From Epiperipatus broadwayi (Eukaryota > Onychophora > Udeonychophora > Euonychophora > Peripatidae), in NCBI GenBank assembly GCA_028023455.1, contig JAQFVV010000013.1, positions 6,962,188 through 7,026,187 of the forward strand: 64,000 nucleotides of DNA. The letters are read 5' to 3'. The position numbers and the translations under genes were made by a program. Below, piece by piece: positions 24,906-38,945 of this stretch (the first letter of the stretch is position 1; each line of letters opens with the position of its first letter). The notes under the pieces were generated by a model. That model did not search any database, was not told the origin of the DNA, and saw nothing but the letters and a program-made list of their open reading frames with translations.

Positions 24906-27026
24906 CAAAAATGTTTGTTTTGAATTAAAATTGTTAATTTTAATTCATACCAAAAATTGTTTGCTTTGAAAATTATAATCACTAGCAAAATCATTTGTTT
25001 GACTAATTTGGGAAAACATAATGCCCACCATGTTCTTTCACCCAAATACTAGGCTGGAATTGAACATTTTAATTAGAAATTGTCAGCTTTAATTTATATT
25101 AAAAATTGTTTGTTTTAAAAATAAATTTTTTATTTTGAAAATTATAATAAATAGTCAAAATTGTTTGAATTTTAAAAAAAATTGTTCATCTGAATTATTT
25201 TATTTATTGATTAACATCTACTGTACAGCTTTTATTTCTCCATTTGGAATATGATACTCAAATGTGATAGGTAAAATGTTTGTGCAAAATGTAGCAAAAT
25301 TTTAATATTTTACATAATCTATACTTATATTAATATGTGATTTAATGTATATTTTATTTAGTTATTATGGAAATAAAATTTTTTTATTAAAATTAAATTT
25401 AAAAAAATAGTATAGATTTATTTTAAATTATGTTTTAAAGTTAAATAATAATATGAAACAAATAACTATTTTAAATTTATCTCTTTAAAAGACATTAAAA
25501 ATGCATCTAATCTCTCAGAAAAATTAGAGGTATCAGGAAACCTGACTATATTTTGTTAAAAATATTTAAAAAAATTGGTGAATATTATCAAATTTACAAA
25601 TATGTTTATTCAATAGAAAGATATTAAAAAAGGTAATTTCGAAGTTGCAATATGGCATATGTTTTCAAAATAATTAATTTTTTAAATGTTCTAGAAGTTA
25701 AATCAAAATTATTCATTCAGGGAATATATAAATAATTCAATAAAATCAAATCTTTATGGATTAAAACTAAAGCATTATAATATATTTATGAACAAATTAA
25801 ATATAACATGGTGTAATATAATTATGTGTAAATGTATTTTTAATTTATGGTAATTTAATATAGGATATCAAAATTATTTATAGAATATTTACTACATGAT
25901 TTTATATATTGATTGTTTTTATATAAGCAAGTTAAGATCTTATAAAACTATTCAAATGATTTAAAGATATTATTGTAATCTTATGGGAAATTATTTTTTT
26001 ATATTTCTATTTAATCTATTGTCCTTTTGAGATAAATAAATTGTGTGTGTGTGTGTGTGTATTAACCAATAATATTATCTGTTATATAATAGGTATGCTA
26101 ACATACTTGCAGGTGTATTAAATATAACAAATGTTATATTATACTATGAAGATTAAATTATTTAAATCAAAATGTAATAGTTTGGAAATAATTATATAAA
26201 TCTTCGTAGCAGATTAGTAATAAATAGTTCATTTGAAAGAATAATTTGAAACTTGTTGAATAAAATCTGCAACACTTTTTGAAATAAATAATAAAGCTTT
26301 AGAAGTGCTATATTAATATGATATAATTAACATTCCACCTCCATCTAGTGTAAAATTGTCAATTAAAAAATATAATTAAATATTGAGATATCTTGGGAAG
26401 TCTATAATAAATATAAAATTGAATTATTATACATTCAAACCTGTTGAATTATTTATATTTTCATTTATTATTTTTTATAAGTAAATATAAATAGAAGATC
26501 TAAAGGAAATTTCTTAAATCATTGATGTGGATAAAATATAATTAAGTGCCTGATGAAGAAAATTGAGGGATATAGCTGACTGATTAACGGAAATTTGAAA
26601 AACAAAAAAAAAAAAATCTTAAAATGTTATTATAGTTAATTGGACATTATGTTAAGTTGTTAAAAGAATTATGTAACCAATTCATATAAATCTATTATAG
26701 CATAAGAAATATTCATATTAAATATATCACCTTATATGTTCTGTATAAACTTAGTGGCACTCAACTAGAAAAAAAAGGCCACTAACACATACTAATGTAA
26801 TTATCCTTATGCTTGAAGCACAAATGCTCACTTTATTACAACATGCATATTTTTTAATCCACCACCAGTTAAATTTAATCCATCATGGCTCATCATAAAA
26901 GAAAAAACTAGAAAATATTATTTAAAAAAAAGATTTGGATCATATATTTTTAATACATATATATATTAAAATCAGACAACACTTAGATAATCTCAATATC
27001 AATAACAATCAACAACATCAATATAT
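24906..27026. other. AT-rich non-coding stretch
   Basis: No gene recognised. Contains a (TG)n run near 26,042-26,060 and poly-A near 26,604. The rest is highly AT-rich. Confidence 0.6.
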
Positions 27027-29474
27027 TATAACGATCGAAATGAAAGTGAAGATCGAATCTAACCGCAAAAACAATATCTGCAACTACCAGGGCACCATCT
27101 AGGCATTTAAACCTAGAAAAATTTATAGAGTAGGCAGATACGCGCTGTTAAGATTCCACTTTATTTAAATATTCAGATCGTTAGCCCAAGTCACTATCTC
27201 AGCGGAGACGCAGAGATAAAAATCTATATCTTAATTTATATCTTAATTAAATATCAATAAATAAAAGCCACTGCCAGAAATTAACACATAAAAATATTTA
27301 TTTATGCACATATAAAATAACATTTAAATTTTGAGGAATAAATTCAACATTTTCGATTTTTCTATTAATCTTTTAATTTTACATTTAACTAAGTTTCAAT
27401 GAGTTTAATATTTTATTTAAATAGTCAAGTATGAATAGACTACATAGATCTGTATTTGAAAAGAAAATATTCTTCCCTGATTTAACCCTAGGCAACAAAT
27501 TTCGCAATCAACTGGCGCCAATCCATCTGATACATTCATGTATTCAATGTAGCATGATACGACAACACAAAATACTATACTGTCAAGAATGGATATCTGA
27601 ACAGTACGTAGAATTAGAGAAGTCATTGACTCCCCACCAACAGGAATGTTACATCTGTTGGCAAGTAGAACAATAAACAAAAAACTCCATAGGAATGGAC
27701 TGCGGTCTTCTGCCGACTTACAAACCCATCCATAGGCAAACAGAAGGTGTGTGGCGTATATATGCAATCCTGCCCGAAGCGGATTTCATACTACATCTAC
27801 TAATTACACAAATCTATCCAATCCATTGAGCCAATTCAACTACGAAACGAATAACCTAAGATTACCCTCCTCTAATATAACTTTACAAATCAACTGGCGC
27901 CAATCCATCTGATACATTCATGTATTCAATGTAGCATGATACGACAACACAAAATACTATACTGTCAAGAATGGATATCTGAACAGTAAGTAGAATTAGA
28001 GAAGTCATTGACTCTCCACCAACAGGAATGTTACATCTGTTGGCAAGTAGAACAATAAACAAAAAACTCCATAGGAATGGACTGCGGTCTTCTGCCGACT
28101 TACAAACCCATCCATAGGCAAACAGAAGGTGTGTGGCGTATATATGCAATCCTGCCCGAAGCGGATTTCATACTACATCTACTAATTACACAAATCTATC
28201 CAATCCATTGAGCCAATTCAACTACGAAACGAATAACCTAAGATTACCCTCCCTTAATATAACTTTACAAAACTATATAGCCATTCACGCCCGACTTAAA
28301 TTTAACATTTAGATACATTCGCACAAATGCATTTTATAAAATTTGTTTTAAAATGTTGAGTACAGATCAGCTGCACAGATTCCACAGTCAAAAACATTCC
28401 AAATTCAACACAACCGATCAAAATACAAAGTCATCGATAAACGTCACTTGCATAGGGAATATACAAATCCCATTAGCATTCATCGTAAGATGCTTGCAGT
28501 GATATCGTTGACATATATTCTAATCGAATGTGAAAACCACATTATCAACCGCTAACGAATCTATGCAACGTCTATACCCAACCTTAAATTCCCTCATTTA
28601 AAAGTTAAACAACAAATAATCTATACAATAAGAGAAAAAAAAATGGAAATGATTTTTATCAATCGGAAAACATATAAAATTAAACATTATTAATTGATTT
28701 TAAACTTAAAAGTCAGATAGAAGTTCATAAGCTTGAATGAAAGTTCTTAGTTATTTTTAAATTTAGAGTTCATGTCAATATAGCTTACAGTAGAAGAGTC
28801 CAGGTTCCTGTTTTTTAATTCCCGTGACATCTCCATTGGAAGATAATGTTCTGGAGGTAGCATTAGCTGGTTCCATTCTTGTATCACAGTCTTTTCATTT
28901 TATATTTTTTTTTAAAACAAAAAAAAATGAGAGAGAACGGCAAGTGCGTCTTACCGTTCTCATCAAATCAAGTCCGAAAAAACCTGTCTGGAACTCAATA
29001 TTTCTCTTTTTATAGTAAATATCCAGATTGAATGAACAAAGACATCACTAATACAAATTTTCGTTCAGGTCCGGGCTGAGGCTTGGTGCTTCCATTGGTC
29101 AAGCCAAAATGTCTTTATTCTCTTATCTAATTTACTCTCTGACTTTTTAATTAGACAGCTTTTGGATAATTAATAAGCAGTCATTTCCATTTACAGATTA
29201 CAGGAATTAATTAATACCTGTTTTTAATTTTACTTACGTTATTTCTTTTTTAAACTATTTTTATATTTAAATCTTTTTTTATAAAAAAAAATACATTCAA
29301 ATACCTTTTTTTATTTATTAAAAAAAATTATTTTTAAAGTTTAGCATCTGTGCGAATATATATATACATTTAACAAACATTTTAATTTTAGCGTTTAGTT
29401 TTTTTTACTTTTATTTGCGAACTTTTAAGTTTTTATTTTAAATTAATGTAACGACATATTTATATATCGTTACA
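27027..29474. mobile_element. Family B element, copy B2
   Basis: A 2.45-kb copy with the same termini as B1 (TATAACGATC and ATCGTTACA), again flanked by TA-rich DNA. Blocks shared with B1 include ACTACCAGGGC/GGGCGCCATCTAGGCATT, CTCAGCGGAGACGCAGAGAT, CAACTGGCGCCAATCCATC and CTGTTTTT...CTTACGTTATTT. It is longer than B1 because a 382-bp block is duplicated. No recognised protein domain. Confidence 0.65.
27506..28270. repeat. 382-bp direct duplication inside B2
   Basis: The block starting AATCAACTGGCGCCAATCC occurs at 27,506 and again at 27,888. The copies differ at only a handful of bases (for example GTACGTAG versus GTAAGTAG). B1 has one copy. Frames at 27,417-27,767 and 27,883-28,149 on the minus strand are the two halves of this duplication. 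The near identity marks it as recent, or possibly an assembly artefact. Confidence 0.85.
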
Positions 29475-32400
29475 ATATATATATATATATAAATGTGTGA
29501 ACTAAAATGGAAACAGAAAATCATACAATATAATCAGAAATGTTATCAGTAAAAACAAAACAATTCTCATATTTCATTTTCATTATATCTTGATCATATC
29601 GTAACCTTCCAAGAAGTGCTGGATCACAGGAACAAAGTGAAGGTCACATGAATACCCTAATACCTATGTATTTTTTTACAGAGTATGAATTCTTTTATAA
29701 ACAATATAAAAACTAATTACATTTATTAATATATCTTGTTCTTATATTATCTTAAATCTTATCTCAGATTTTATTTTATTTCAAATATTTTCTTACGATT
29801 TAAATATTTTCATATCAGGTTTTAAAAATGTCTATATCTCATAGTTCAAAATTAAAATGCACTTGAAACAAGAAAGATGATAGTGGTAACATACTTTAAA
29901 TCTCTAAAATGTGTCAATTATTCAAATTACACTTTAAATATTTTATATTCTTTTCTTAGCTTTTACTTAAACAACATACGGCAAGTAAATTAAGACATTT
30001 CTAAATATTTTAAAATTCTTTAAGTGTAACTATTTCATTTCTACCATTTATAAACATTTCTAAAATTTTATATCTTCTGAAACAACTTTCAATGAGTACT
30101 AACATGCGATAATGATAAGGTAGGAAGGGTATATTTTACACTACTAACTACATTACAAGTGCATTTGGAATAAAACACAAATAAACATAGTATTTATCTT
30201 CTTTACAAAAAAATCAAGTCAGATTTCACATGACTTAATTTAATAAAGCTTATATAATATTTATCTTCTTATAATGTTCTCGTAAAATGAACAATAACCA
30301 AAGTAAATAAAAAAATTGTAATATGCGAGTAAAAATGAACAATAAGTAAAACCAGAGTAATAAATTCTGTGTGACCATTTGAAATGTATTCTTATAAAAT
30401 AATTAATAATAAAATTTTATTAAATAAGATTTTTGAGTAATGAAGGTAATAATGTAACAATGGCAATGAAATAGAAACATATTTAATTAATAATAAAAAA
30501 TATTTATTTACATTATGAGATTACAATAAGCATCATTTTTAAATTTAATAAATATATGCTAACAAAATATTTAAAACTATATACATAAATATCTCTTTCC
30601 ATAAAACATTCCTGAAGAATTTACAATACAAGCAAAAAGTTTTCACTTTTATCTAATCTGGTCTTTTTTTAAATATGATACATGCAAAGTAAAACAATAC
30701 ACCTATATGCCTATATTCAGATCACCAAAAAGATATTATATACTTTACATTGTGAAACTAGGCTTGAAAATCAGTGTGGAGACAATTTTTATAGATTTAC
30801 AAAAGTAGCAAAAGTATTATGCAAATAGTAACAAGAATATCATAATACTAACACCTATGATGAGACAAGAAAATAAATATGCTCGATGCTCACAATGCAT
30901 TTTAAATTTAAGTTGTAGCAGAACTAATAATATATTTTAAAGATAGTCATGCCTTCAGATATTATGATATACTAAAATACACATTATATTAAATTCTAGA
31001 CAAAATGGATAATAAAAATATGAATATGCAAAATACAAACAAGCATCCGGTAAATATGTGCAGGCATTGCTGAAAAGTAAGCAAGCCACCTCTCACTCAT
31101 GGAGGGCTGAATGCATACAAAAGTAATATATTACCCACATGCAATTTGCCCAAATGGATACACTAAGGCATGGATTTGATAATGATAATAAATAAATAAT
31201 TAAATGTCTCACCCATATATAGAAAGGTGCATACAATTAATCCATTTGTTTAACACTCAGTATAGATTGACAAATCATAATTGCATAATGATAACAACAT
31301 TCAGTTTTATAAACGATCTCAATTTTCACACACACCAACATTCATAACACTTATATTTATAGCCATTTATATTGGATATATAAAAAGGCCTGTTATACCC
31401 TGAGTACAATAATTTATTTTGGTTGAAAAACAAATATGAGAATTCTGAATAATGAAAACAATAACTTATAAAATGAACCCTTTTACCTAATATGTCTTCT
31501 CCATCTTTGTTTACATATGCATGTCATTATAGATACATTTTACGACACCATAAATAATAATAGCAATTAAATATAAAATATAAATTATAATTACATGATA
31601 TCAATAAATAACTTTTAAATATACCAAGTAAATGTCCATGTTAAATATCTTTGTTTTTACCATTTTAGATTAGGAATTTTAAGTTCTTTTTCATCTTATA
31701 ATGAAAAAATCACTCCCTTTCATTCAAGTCCCTTTTGTAGCTTCTTTAAAAAATATGACAGTATAGTCTTTCATTTTGGAAGATAGAAAATATATATACC
31801 AGAATCCAAAGCAGGAACTATTTGAGAAAAATGTTCACAATTAAAGCACAAACTTGAAAAAATATAAGCAAATAGAGGATACTAAGTAATAACAGTTCTT
31901 TATAAAGTTCCATATTATAAAATTCATATATTTTACTAATATTAATCATGGCAGAAATTTAAATCATTTATTCTTTCTTTAATGTAAAGAAATATATTTG
32001 AAAAATGAGTAAGCAATTTGGAAATATGCTAAATGAATAGACAGATGAACTCAGAATGGATAATTACCGCAGTCCAACATTAGCTTATCTGTATTTGTAG
32101 AAAAAAAAATGAAAATCTTTCCTTTAAAATATTGAAGAAATTGATTTTTATGACCTCTTTTTTTCTTAAAATTATATAATACAATTCCAAATCATTAGAA
32201 TTTTTTCTATTTTTAAGACAGTCGATACTTTTACGATAAGTCATCATTATTATAATTTTAATAATAATAAATATAATAACTTATACATGTATCTCCAAAA
32301 ACAAATTAATAAGAGTGATTGTTTTTCACAAATTTTTTTATCAATTATTTATCTTTAAATCAATGTTTTATGATGATGTAAAAAATATTTCGTTAATAAC

Positions 32401-33714
32401 TATGATTAATATTAATAATGGATTAAAAATAATATCTTTAAAGTGTTAAAAATAGTTGTTGGTAGACAATAGTTCCATTATCTAATGCTTTAAAATAAGG
32501 ATAAAATAAACATATTTTTCCTAATGTGTAGTCAGTTTCGGTTGTCTTCCTTTAAATGATATGATTTATGGCATCTTCCCTTGATTTATTAGTTGATAAG
32601 CTAGTCAATCATATACCTTAAAGTAACATTTTTGAATAACTTTTAAACTTTTTATTTAGACATTTGAAATGATAAAAAAAATCAACTTAAAACTTTTAAA
32701 CTGATTCAAAATAAAATGTGGAAATTGTAGTAAAAATAATAACCTATCAATTAAAATGTGTGGTTAATAATAGTGTGTGTGTTCTTTTTATACACACACA
32801 CACACACATTAATATTTCTATTGCATTTCCAGTAGTGTGACATAGATCAATAAACCCAATGTGAGTATTTCATTGGGATATTTAAATTATTAGCATGTTT
32901 TTAACTTTCATGTTTAATTGAATGATAATGACCTTTATTATTTGCAATTTAATTATTAAATAAATGATTTATTTAATTCTAATAAAATTATTTGCTTACA
33001 CTCTTTATCCTACTTTATTTAAAAGCCTTTAATAGTGTAATTCTTAGATGTACCCTTTTTAAAAATATTATTACTTGTAATAATCTTTTAAACTTCACAT
33101 TTATTCAAATGCATGCACACATATTCATACATTTACATGTATACTAAATATAGCCAAGATTTTAAAACAAATAAAGCTAACATTTATTCAAATTGAAACT
33201 TATTTAAACTGAAACTTACCCAATATAGTTAGGTTTAAGCTTAATATCTCTAAATTCTGGCTTTAAACAATTTTTATATAAACTAACATTTTATAAATTA
33301 TTATTTTAAAACCATTTATTTTAAAACTAAGAAACAATGATCCTAACAAAATAAAATAACCACATTTTGATACAGAATGAAACAACTTTATTAATTACCT
33401 ATACCTAAAACATAACTGGCTTTAAACTAATTCTTATTTAGATCTAAACTATTAATTTGCGAAATTTTAATCAAACATTAAATAACCCAATTAATATTTT
33501 TTAAGTAATTAATATTTAAATATGCTAATTCAATTATTTTAATCAATAATATAAAAATTGTAGTTAAGTCAAGAAAGAAACACAGAGCCAAATGTATAGT
33601 TATAATATAAATATATTTAAATACAAGTATAAATAACATAAAAACTCTGTCAAATAATGTAAATTATTCTTCACATATAAACTGTGACAAACAAAGTGGC
33701 AAAAATTCAAAAAA
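29475..33714. other. AT-rich non-coding stretch
   Basis: No gene recognised in this 4.2-kb stretch. It holds only short simple repeats, including a GT/CA hairpin at about 32,775-32,808 (GTGTGTGTGT ... ACACACACAC). Confidence 0.6.
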
Positions 33715-33929
33715 CATTAATCACTAAAACTATTTTTCCAAGTGCTTTCTGTACCATATACCAGAATTATGGTGACATATCTGGAATTGCACTGGAAAAT
33801 TAATCATACACTTCCAATATGTGTTCCACTGTGCATGCACTGGAATATTAACATTCACTTCCAATATGTCACCATGATTCTGATACATGGTACTGAAAGC
33901 ACTTGGCAAAATAGTTTTAGTGGTTAATG
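33715..33929. mobile_element. Foldback element (MITE-like), 215 bp
   Basis: Arms CATTAATCACTAAAACTATT and AATAGTTTTAGTGGTTAATG pair, and the match continues through CCAAGTGCTTTC and ATTATGGTGACATAT. The centre contains CACTGTGCATGCACTGG. The plus-strand frame at 33,742-33,927 is contained in the palindrome and is not a gene. Confidence 0.8.
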
Positions 33930-33989
33930 TTTTTTTTTTAATTTTTAAATATGATTATAGTATATATAGTTAAGCTAGATGTAATTGAA

Positions 33990-34310
33990 CATGCCATCAT
34001 CAGATTTTCAGTGGTATAGATGATGAAGAGTTGGAAAGTGGAGAAGATTGAAACATGTTCATTAAAGTATGAAGATTTTCTATCTCAATATAAACTGAGC
34101 ACTGATTATATATGTGTGTATAGAAGATGATGATCAGAACCAACTGATGAGTGCTATTTCAGCATGAAATATATTTATTGGAGATCTTTTATCTTTTTTA
34201 CATATATATGGACATGTGTATCAGTTGTATAAGATTGAGTGGATGGCTGAAGGGAGCTTAAAAATCTAGGTTTTCACAGATTACAGATATAAAAGACACA
34301 TTTTACCGGC
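33990..34310 (+). repeat. Family G fragment (single arm)
   Basis: Matches the right arm of the 9.67-10.47 kb foldback: CCATCATCAGATTTTCA, GTTCATTAAAGTATGAAG, GTGTGTATAGAAGATGATGA, TTTCAGCATGAAAT and ACATGTGTATCAG occur in the same order. Only one arm is present. Confidence 0.65.
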
Positions 34311-36556
34311 TCATCCGTATAAGATTTTAATTAGATATTTCAAAATTTCAACTTCAATATGCAAGCCCTCAATTGGAAAATGAATACTATATATATATAT
34401 CAGAGTTGTACAAAAATGGAAAAAAATCATATCTGTTTATTTTTACTTCTGATTGAAAGATTTAATATTCCTTACATCTGTACAACCTTCATAGAAAAAC
34501 AATAATTAAATAAAATGCTATTGGTTATTGCAATATCATAGATTATACTTTATTTTGAGAAGTATAAAACTTATTAGATAAAAAAATTCTAAACATTAAA
34601 TTGGGCATAGAAAACTAAGTAACTTGCCATTTAGTTTGTACTCCTAATTGACTGATGGAGACATAATCCATAAAGTGTTAAAACATGGATGATGCAGCTT
34701 ACAATCTCACATTTTCCTATCGGCTCCCAAGAGTTACTTTTTTATTTATAAGAAACTACAGTTTGTGGAACAATCGGTAGATAGTAATTGATTGATTCTG
34801 AACTTATATAAATATGCGTATATAAAATAATAGCATCTACTTAAGTGACTTTTTGAACTTTTAAGCAAATATAATTGATTTTTTCAATGTATAATTTTTA
34901 AAAATTAATTTATTTAATAAAAACAAATATTACTGCTGTTTTTATTGAATATAATCGTTAGGCCGTTTTCATATCCTTACTTTGCCTTGATTAATACTAT
35001 ATATTTTAACTTTCTAAAAGATAAAATATTAAATTATTCATTAGATTTAATTCTTTGATATAAAATTGCATTATTATAATAAAAGGTACAACTTCTTTTT
35101 TCTTCTTTTAAATTCCTATTTATTTAATTCTATTGATTTAATTTCTTTTACTATTTTTAGAAACATTCGCTGCTAGACTTTATTGAATTCAATTTTTTTG
35201 TATATATATTTTATAATTTAAATGTTATTCTTTCTGTTTTTTTAAATGTCAATATTGTATTAGAATGATACAGCTCTCAGCTAAATGTCTTTTGCAGATC
35301 GGGTTTGAACTGTTTGAACTTTGATCAGAATTTTTTAATATTAAAAAAAATATTTTCATTAAAAAGAAAATTGAATTGGTGAGCGAAACGTTATTTTTAT
35401 TTTTTCTCAAGATATTAATACAGATTTATATTTGACTTATTTTATATATATATATATTGTTTTTGTGCCACTATTATGATGTAAAAATATCGAAAATATA
35501 CTTGGCAAAAATTTTAAGCTGCTATTAAGTATATCTTCAGAATTTGATTAGAGAATCCATTCTAAATGCTTAGATGCATCAGTAGATTTATTACACAATC
35601 ATATACATATAAGATAAAATTATATTTTATACAATAATAATTTATTTAGACATGAATTCATATAATAACTTGAAAATTAAATAACGAGTTTATTTCTATA
35701 TATTGCGTCAGAAGCTTAACATCACAATATCTTGTTTTAAATATGGCATATTTAACTTACAAAGTTATCCTTCTAACTATGGTTTATATATGATTAACAA
35801 TTATTGTATTTTTGCTAAATTATTCATAAATACTTATTCTAATTCCTGATGAAAAAAGAAAAACAAATAACCGTACATTAAAGAAAATCTTGGCTTGACT
35901 GTGTCTATACAAACCAATCAGTGAAATGTAAGTGCATCCATATATATTATTTTCTGACTCTTTGGCCAATTTATTTTTATGGTGTTATTTTTTAATTTCT
36001 GAAGCAAATTGTCAATGCTTAAACGTTTGACTTAATTGTAACTTTCCATTGTATTTTATTTTTAGGCATATTTTTTCAATAGAAGCAACATTAATAATTA
36101 TTAATTATTAATAATAGAAGCAACAGTACTGCTTTTTTTTTTTTTTTTTTAGAAAATCAGCGTTATTTTATTCTATGTCTAATCTAATAAAGTGTGCTCT
36201 TACAATAGTAGGCCCAATATTATCTAATTCAGTAGGCTCAGTCTTATGAACTTGTCAGAATATTATAGAGCATTGGTAAATAAATTTTTGACAGTTTATA
36301 TGCAAAGTGGTTTATGATGCAGTAATTATTGATTAATAATAATTATTGTTTAAGGTAATAGCTTGTAATTGTTTTCAACTCTGTCATTTGCTAATTCATA
36401 TACTGTTTAAATGCTTAATATTTAAAAAGACTGCAATGTGGATCATTTCTTCGCTTTAAAATTTAATTGGTCTTATAATTAATAATTATAATAGAAGGTT
36501 TAAAAATTGTGCATGGGCTATCAACATCTTCATCCAGTTGAGGAACAGCATTGTAA
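34311..36556. other. AT-rich non-coding stretch
   Basis: No gene recognised. A box B-like GGGTTTGAACTG near 35,300 is isolated and too weak to call a SINE. Confidence 0.55.
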
Positions 36557-36606
36557 ACCATAAAATAGTTGTCCTAGAAGAGATAATTGGTCAACTATTT
36601 TATGGT
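36557..36606. repeat. Short perfect inverted repeat
   Basis: ACCATAAAATAGTTG and CAACTATTTTATGGT (15 bp each) are separated by 20 bases, just upstream of a SINE head. Could be a tiny hairpin or a duplicated-flank artefact. Confidence 0.8.
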
Positions 36607-36631
36607 CTAGAAGAGCTAATTGGTGTCAAGC

Positions 36632-36705
36632 ATTGCTGGTCAAGTGGTCAGCACAGCTGCCTTACAAGCAGTTGTCCCGGGTTCACTAGTTCACTTTCCA
36701 GCTGA
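36632..36705 (+). repeat. tRNA-derived SINE head
   Basis: CTGGTCAAGTGGTCAGCACA resembles a D arm with box A. GCTGCCTTACAAGCAGT can form an anticodon arm with loop CTTACAA. GGGTTCACTAGTTC resembles box B. The overall plan is tRNA-Val-like, but the acceptor stem does not close, so this is a SINE or tRNA relic and not a gene. Confidence 0.55.
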
Positions 36706-38568
36706 TACTTTGACACATGAAAAAAAGAGCTAATTGGTGGTTTATTTTAGTGTGGTGTCAGTATTGAGTCGTAATACAAGTGAAATGAATGGCTGGTGTG
36801 TTCGAAGTTTGTTAAGAAGTAATTAAGTTAATATTACCAACTTAGCAATGTGCACATTTGGTTTATATGTGCATTAAATACTTTTATAATTTATCATGAC
36901 TTTAGAAAATTGTCAAAGACACTGGAAATTGTAGATTTCCTAGAATAAGTTGGAAAAAGAATTTTTGTTGGGTATTCTGATTGTTCAATATTTCAGAAAT
37001 ACTTAATATTTTATTCTATTCTTTGTTAAATATTATAAAAAGAAAATAATTTGGATTATTTTTGGCTATATTAAAAATAAAACTGTATTAATATTTTTAA
37101 TACAAAAACTTGACCAGAAAATCAATCTTTTTTCCCCCACAAGCTTCATAAAAATCTTTGGGAAACCATTACTATATAAATAAAGTACATTTAATCTTTC
37201 ATCTAAAAAATAAAATACTAACATGACAGATATTTTTATTAATGTTTTAACAAAATAATCAATTGGTTTCTTGCTCAGGTGTTCAAAAGAATTTGAGCAC
37301 AGGAAATAGCAACTGGAATTGTAATCCATGAATCTTGGACTTAATAATCTGCCAATGCACTACATCTTAATACAGCCCTTAAATATCCTTAAACATGTAT
37401 CCTAGTTACTAACATGATACAGTCCATTACTGTATAGTTCTAAATTCAAAATACCAACTTAATAAACTACAGATTAAAACTAAAAAACTACAAACTTTTT
37501 TTTTAAAAAAAAAGATGACAAATATTTCAGTCTGTAATAAAGTCTGTATTGCATATGATAATGATCTCTAACATTTTAAAATACAGATCAAATAACCATT
37601 AAAAAATTGCTTATGATATTCATCTATATAGGTAATTTTCACTTCAATTATGCAAATGTAGGTTTTTATATTAAATTTATTGAGAAATGTAGAAGTTGCT
37701 ACTATTCAATTGTAAAAACTATATCTAAATCACAACATTTTGTTTAATTTATATAATTCTTGTTCATATTGTAATAAATAAATAGTTCCACATGTAACTT
37801 TTTTAAAAGGCACCACTAGATAATAAATCTAGACTTCTTTCCAATAACAATTTGTAATTTACAATTGAGAATTAATACAAGAAAATGCCAAAGAAAGAAG
37901 TTAAGTTTACTAGCAAAGTTATAATTATACAAAAATGTTAGGAAGCTATAAATTATAAAGTAAAACTCTTCTAATTAATAATAGAGCTTGAAGTAAAAGA
38001 CAAGTTTACCCAGTATGATTTACATTTGGACATCTATCAATTTGGCATATCAATATTTAGTATTTTATAATTTGAGTAATAGTAGATAATAAAAGAAACA
38101 AAATAATTTATTTTAAAAAATAAAATAACAACAATGTCATTGTAATAGTTACCAATCATCCAAATCAATAAACACATATATGATCAACAATCTGAGTTAT
38201 CCTTATCTCAATACCTAGTATCATAATAACCTATACACTGAGGGCTATGAAATTAAGTAATGGATGAAATGCTTGTTATATATCTATAGCTTAACTCTTT
38301 ACCGCAATAGTTTAGGTAATGGCATAAAAATAACTATTATTTTGAAAACTTCTTATATAAAATATTTCAATATTAATTCTTTGTTATTACCATATTATTT
38401 ATAAAGATATAAATATTATTCATGCTTAAGAAAGTATTCATTACAAAAACAAAATCATTACAAAATGAATCCATGGAAATTATAACTGGAATTAATCAAT
38501 AATATCAAGCTAAACATATCAATAATATCTTAGTTGCTATACATACAGTATCAGTCAAATCCCATATA
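36706..38568. other. AT-rich non-coding stretch
   Basis: No gene recognised. The 87-codon minus-strand frame at 37,066-37,329 has no recognisable domain. Confidence 0.55.
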
Positions 38569-38945
38569 TATATATATGAAAAACAAAAATGCAAGTTAAA
38601 AAAAACTTGCTAACGCTTGTATTTATGTCCACAGATGGCGTTCTACCAAAAACACCGATCAAGTGTATGTTTTGTTTACATAAACGTCAGAGTAGTATTC
38701 ACTATCTCTAACTATAATTCCACTTTCAGATCATGATTTCAAGCTATTTGCTATCATCACTATAATTCCACTTTCAGATCATGATTTCAAGCTATTTGCT
38801 ATCATCAGTGATGATAGCAAATAGCTTGAAATCATGATCTGAAAGTGGAATTATAGTTAGAGATAGTGAATACTACTCTGACGTTTATGTAAACAAAACA
38901 TACGCTTGATCGGTGTTTTTGGTAGAACGCCATCTGTGGATATAT
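38569..38945. mobile_element. Palindromic relic of the hammerhead repeat family
   Basis: A left arm in minus orientation and a right arm in plus orientation meet at about 38,808 (ATCATC AGT GATGAT). Landmarks of the 18-19.8 kb repeat are present: AGATGGCGTTCTACCAAAAA, TTTACATAAACGTCAGAG, CACTATCTCTAACT and TCATGATTTCAAGC. The left arm also has a ~58-base duplication of the ribozyme half. The 3' half of the hammerhead is intact, with TGAAAGTGG as stem I strand, but the matching CCACTTTCA strand is not placed before CTGATGA, so no complete ribozyme remains. (TA)n flanks both sides, as at the larger locus. Confidence 0.75.

Noticed and set aside
24803-25045. An 80-codon minus-strand frame
   Set aside because: It overlaps a tRNA-derived SINE head and has no protein features.
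33742-33927. A 61-codon open frame
   Set aside because: It lies wholly within a 215-bp foldback element and reads across both arms.
35255-35330. A box B-like GGGTTTGAACTG that might mark a SINE or tRNA gene
   Set aside because: No box A at the right spacing, no cloverleaf and no second copy in the window.
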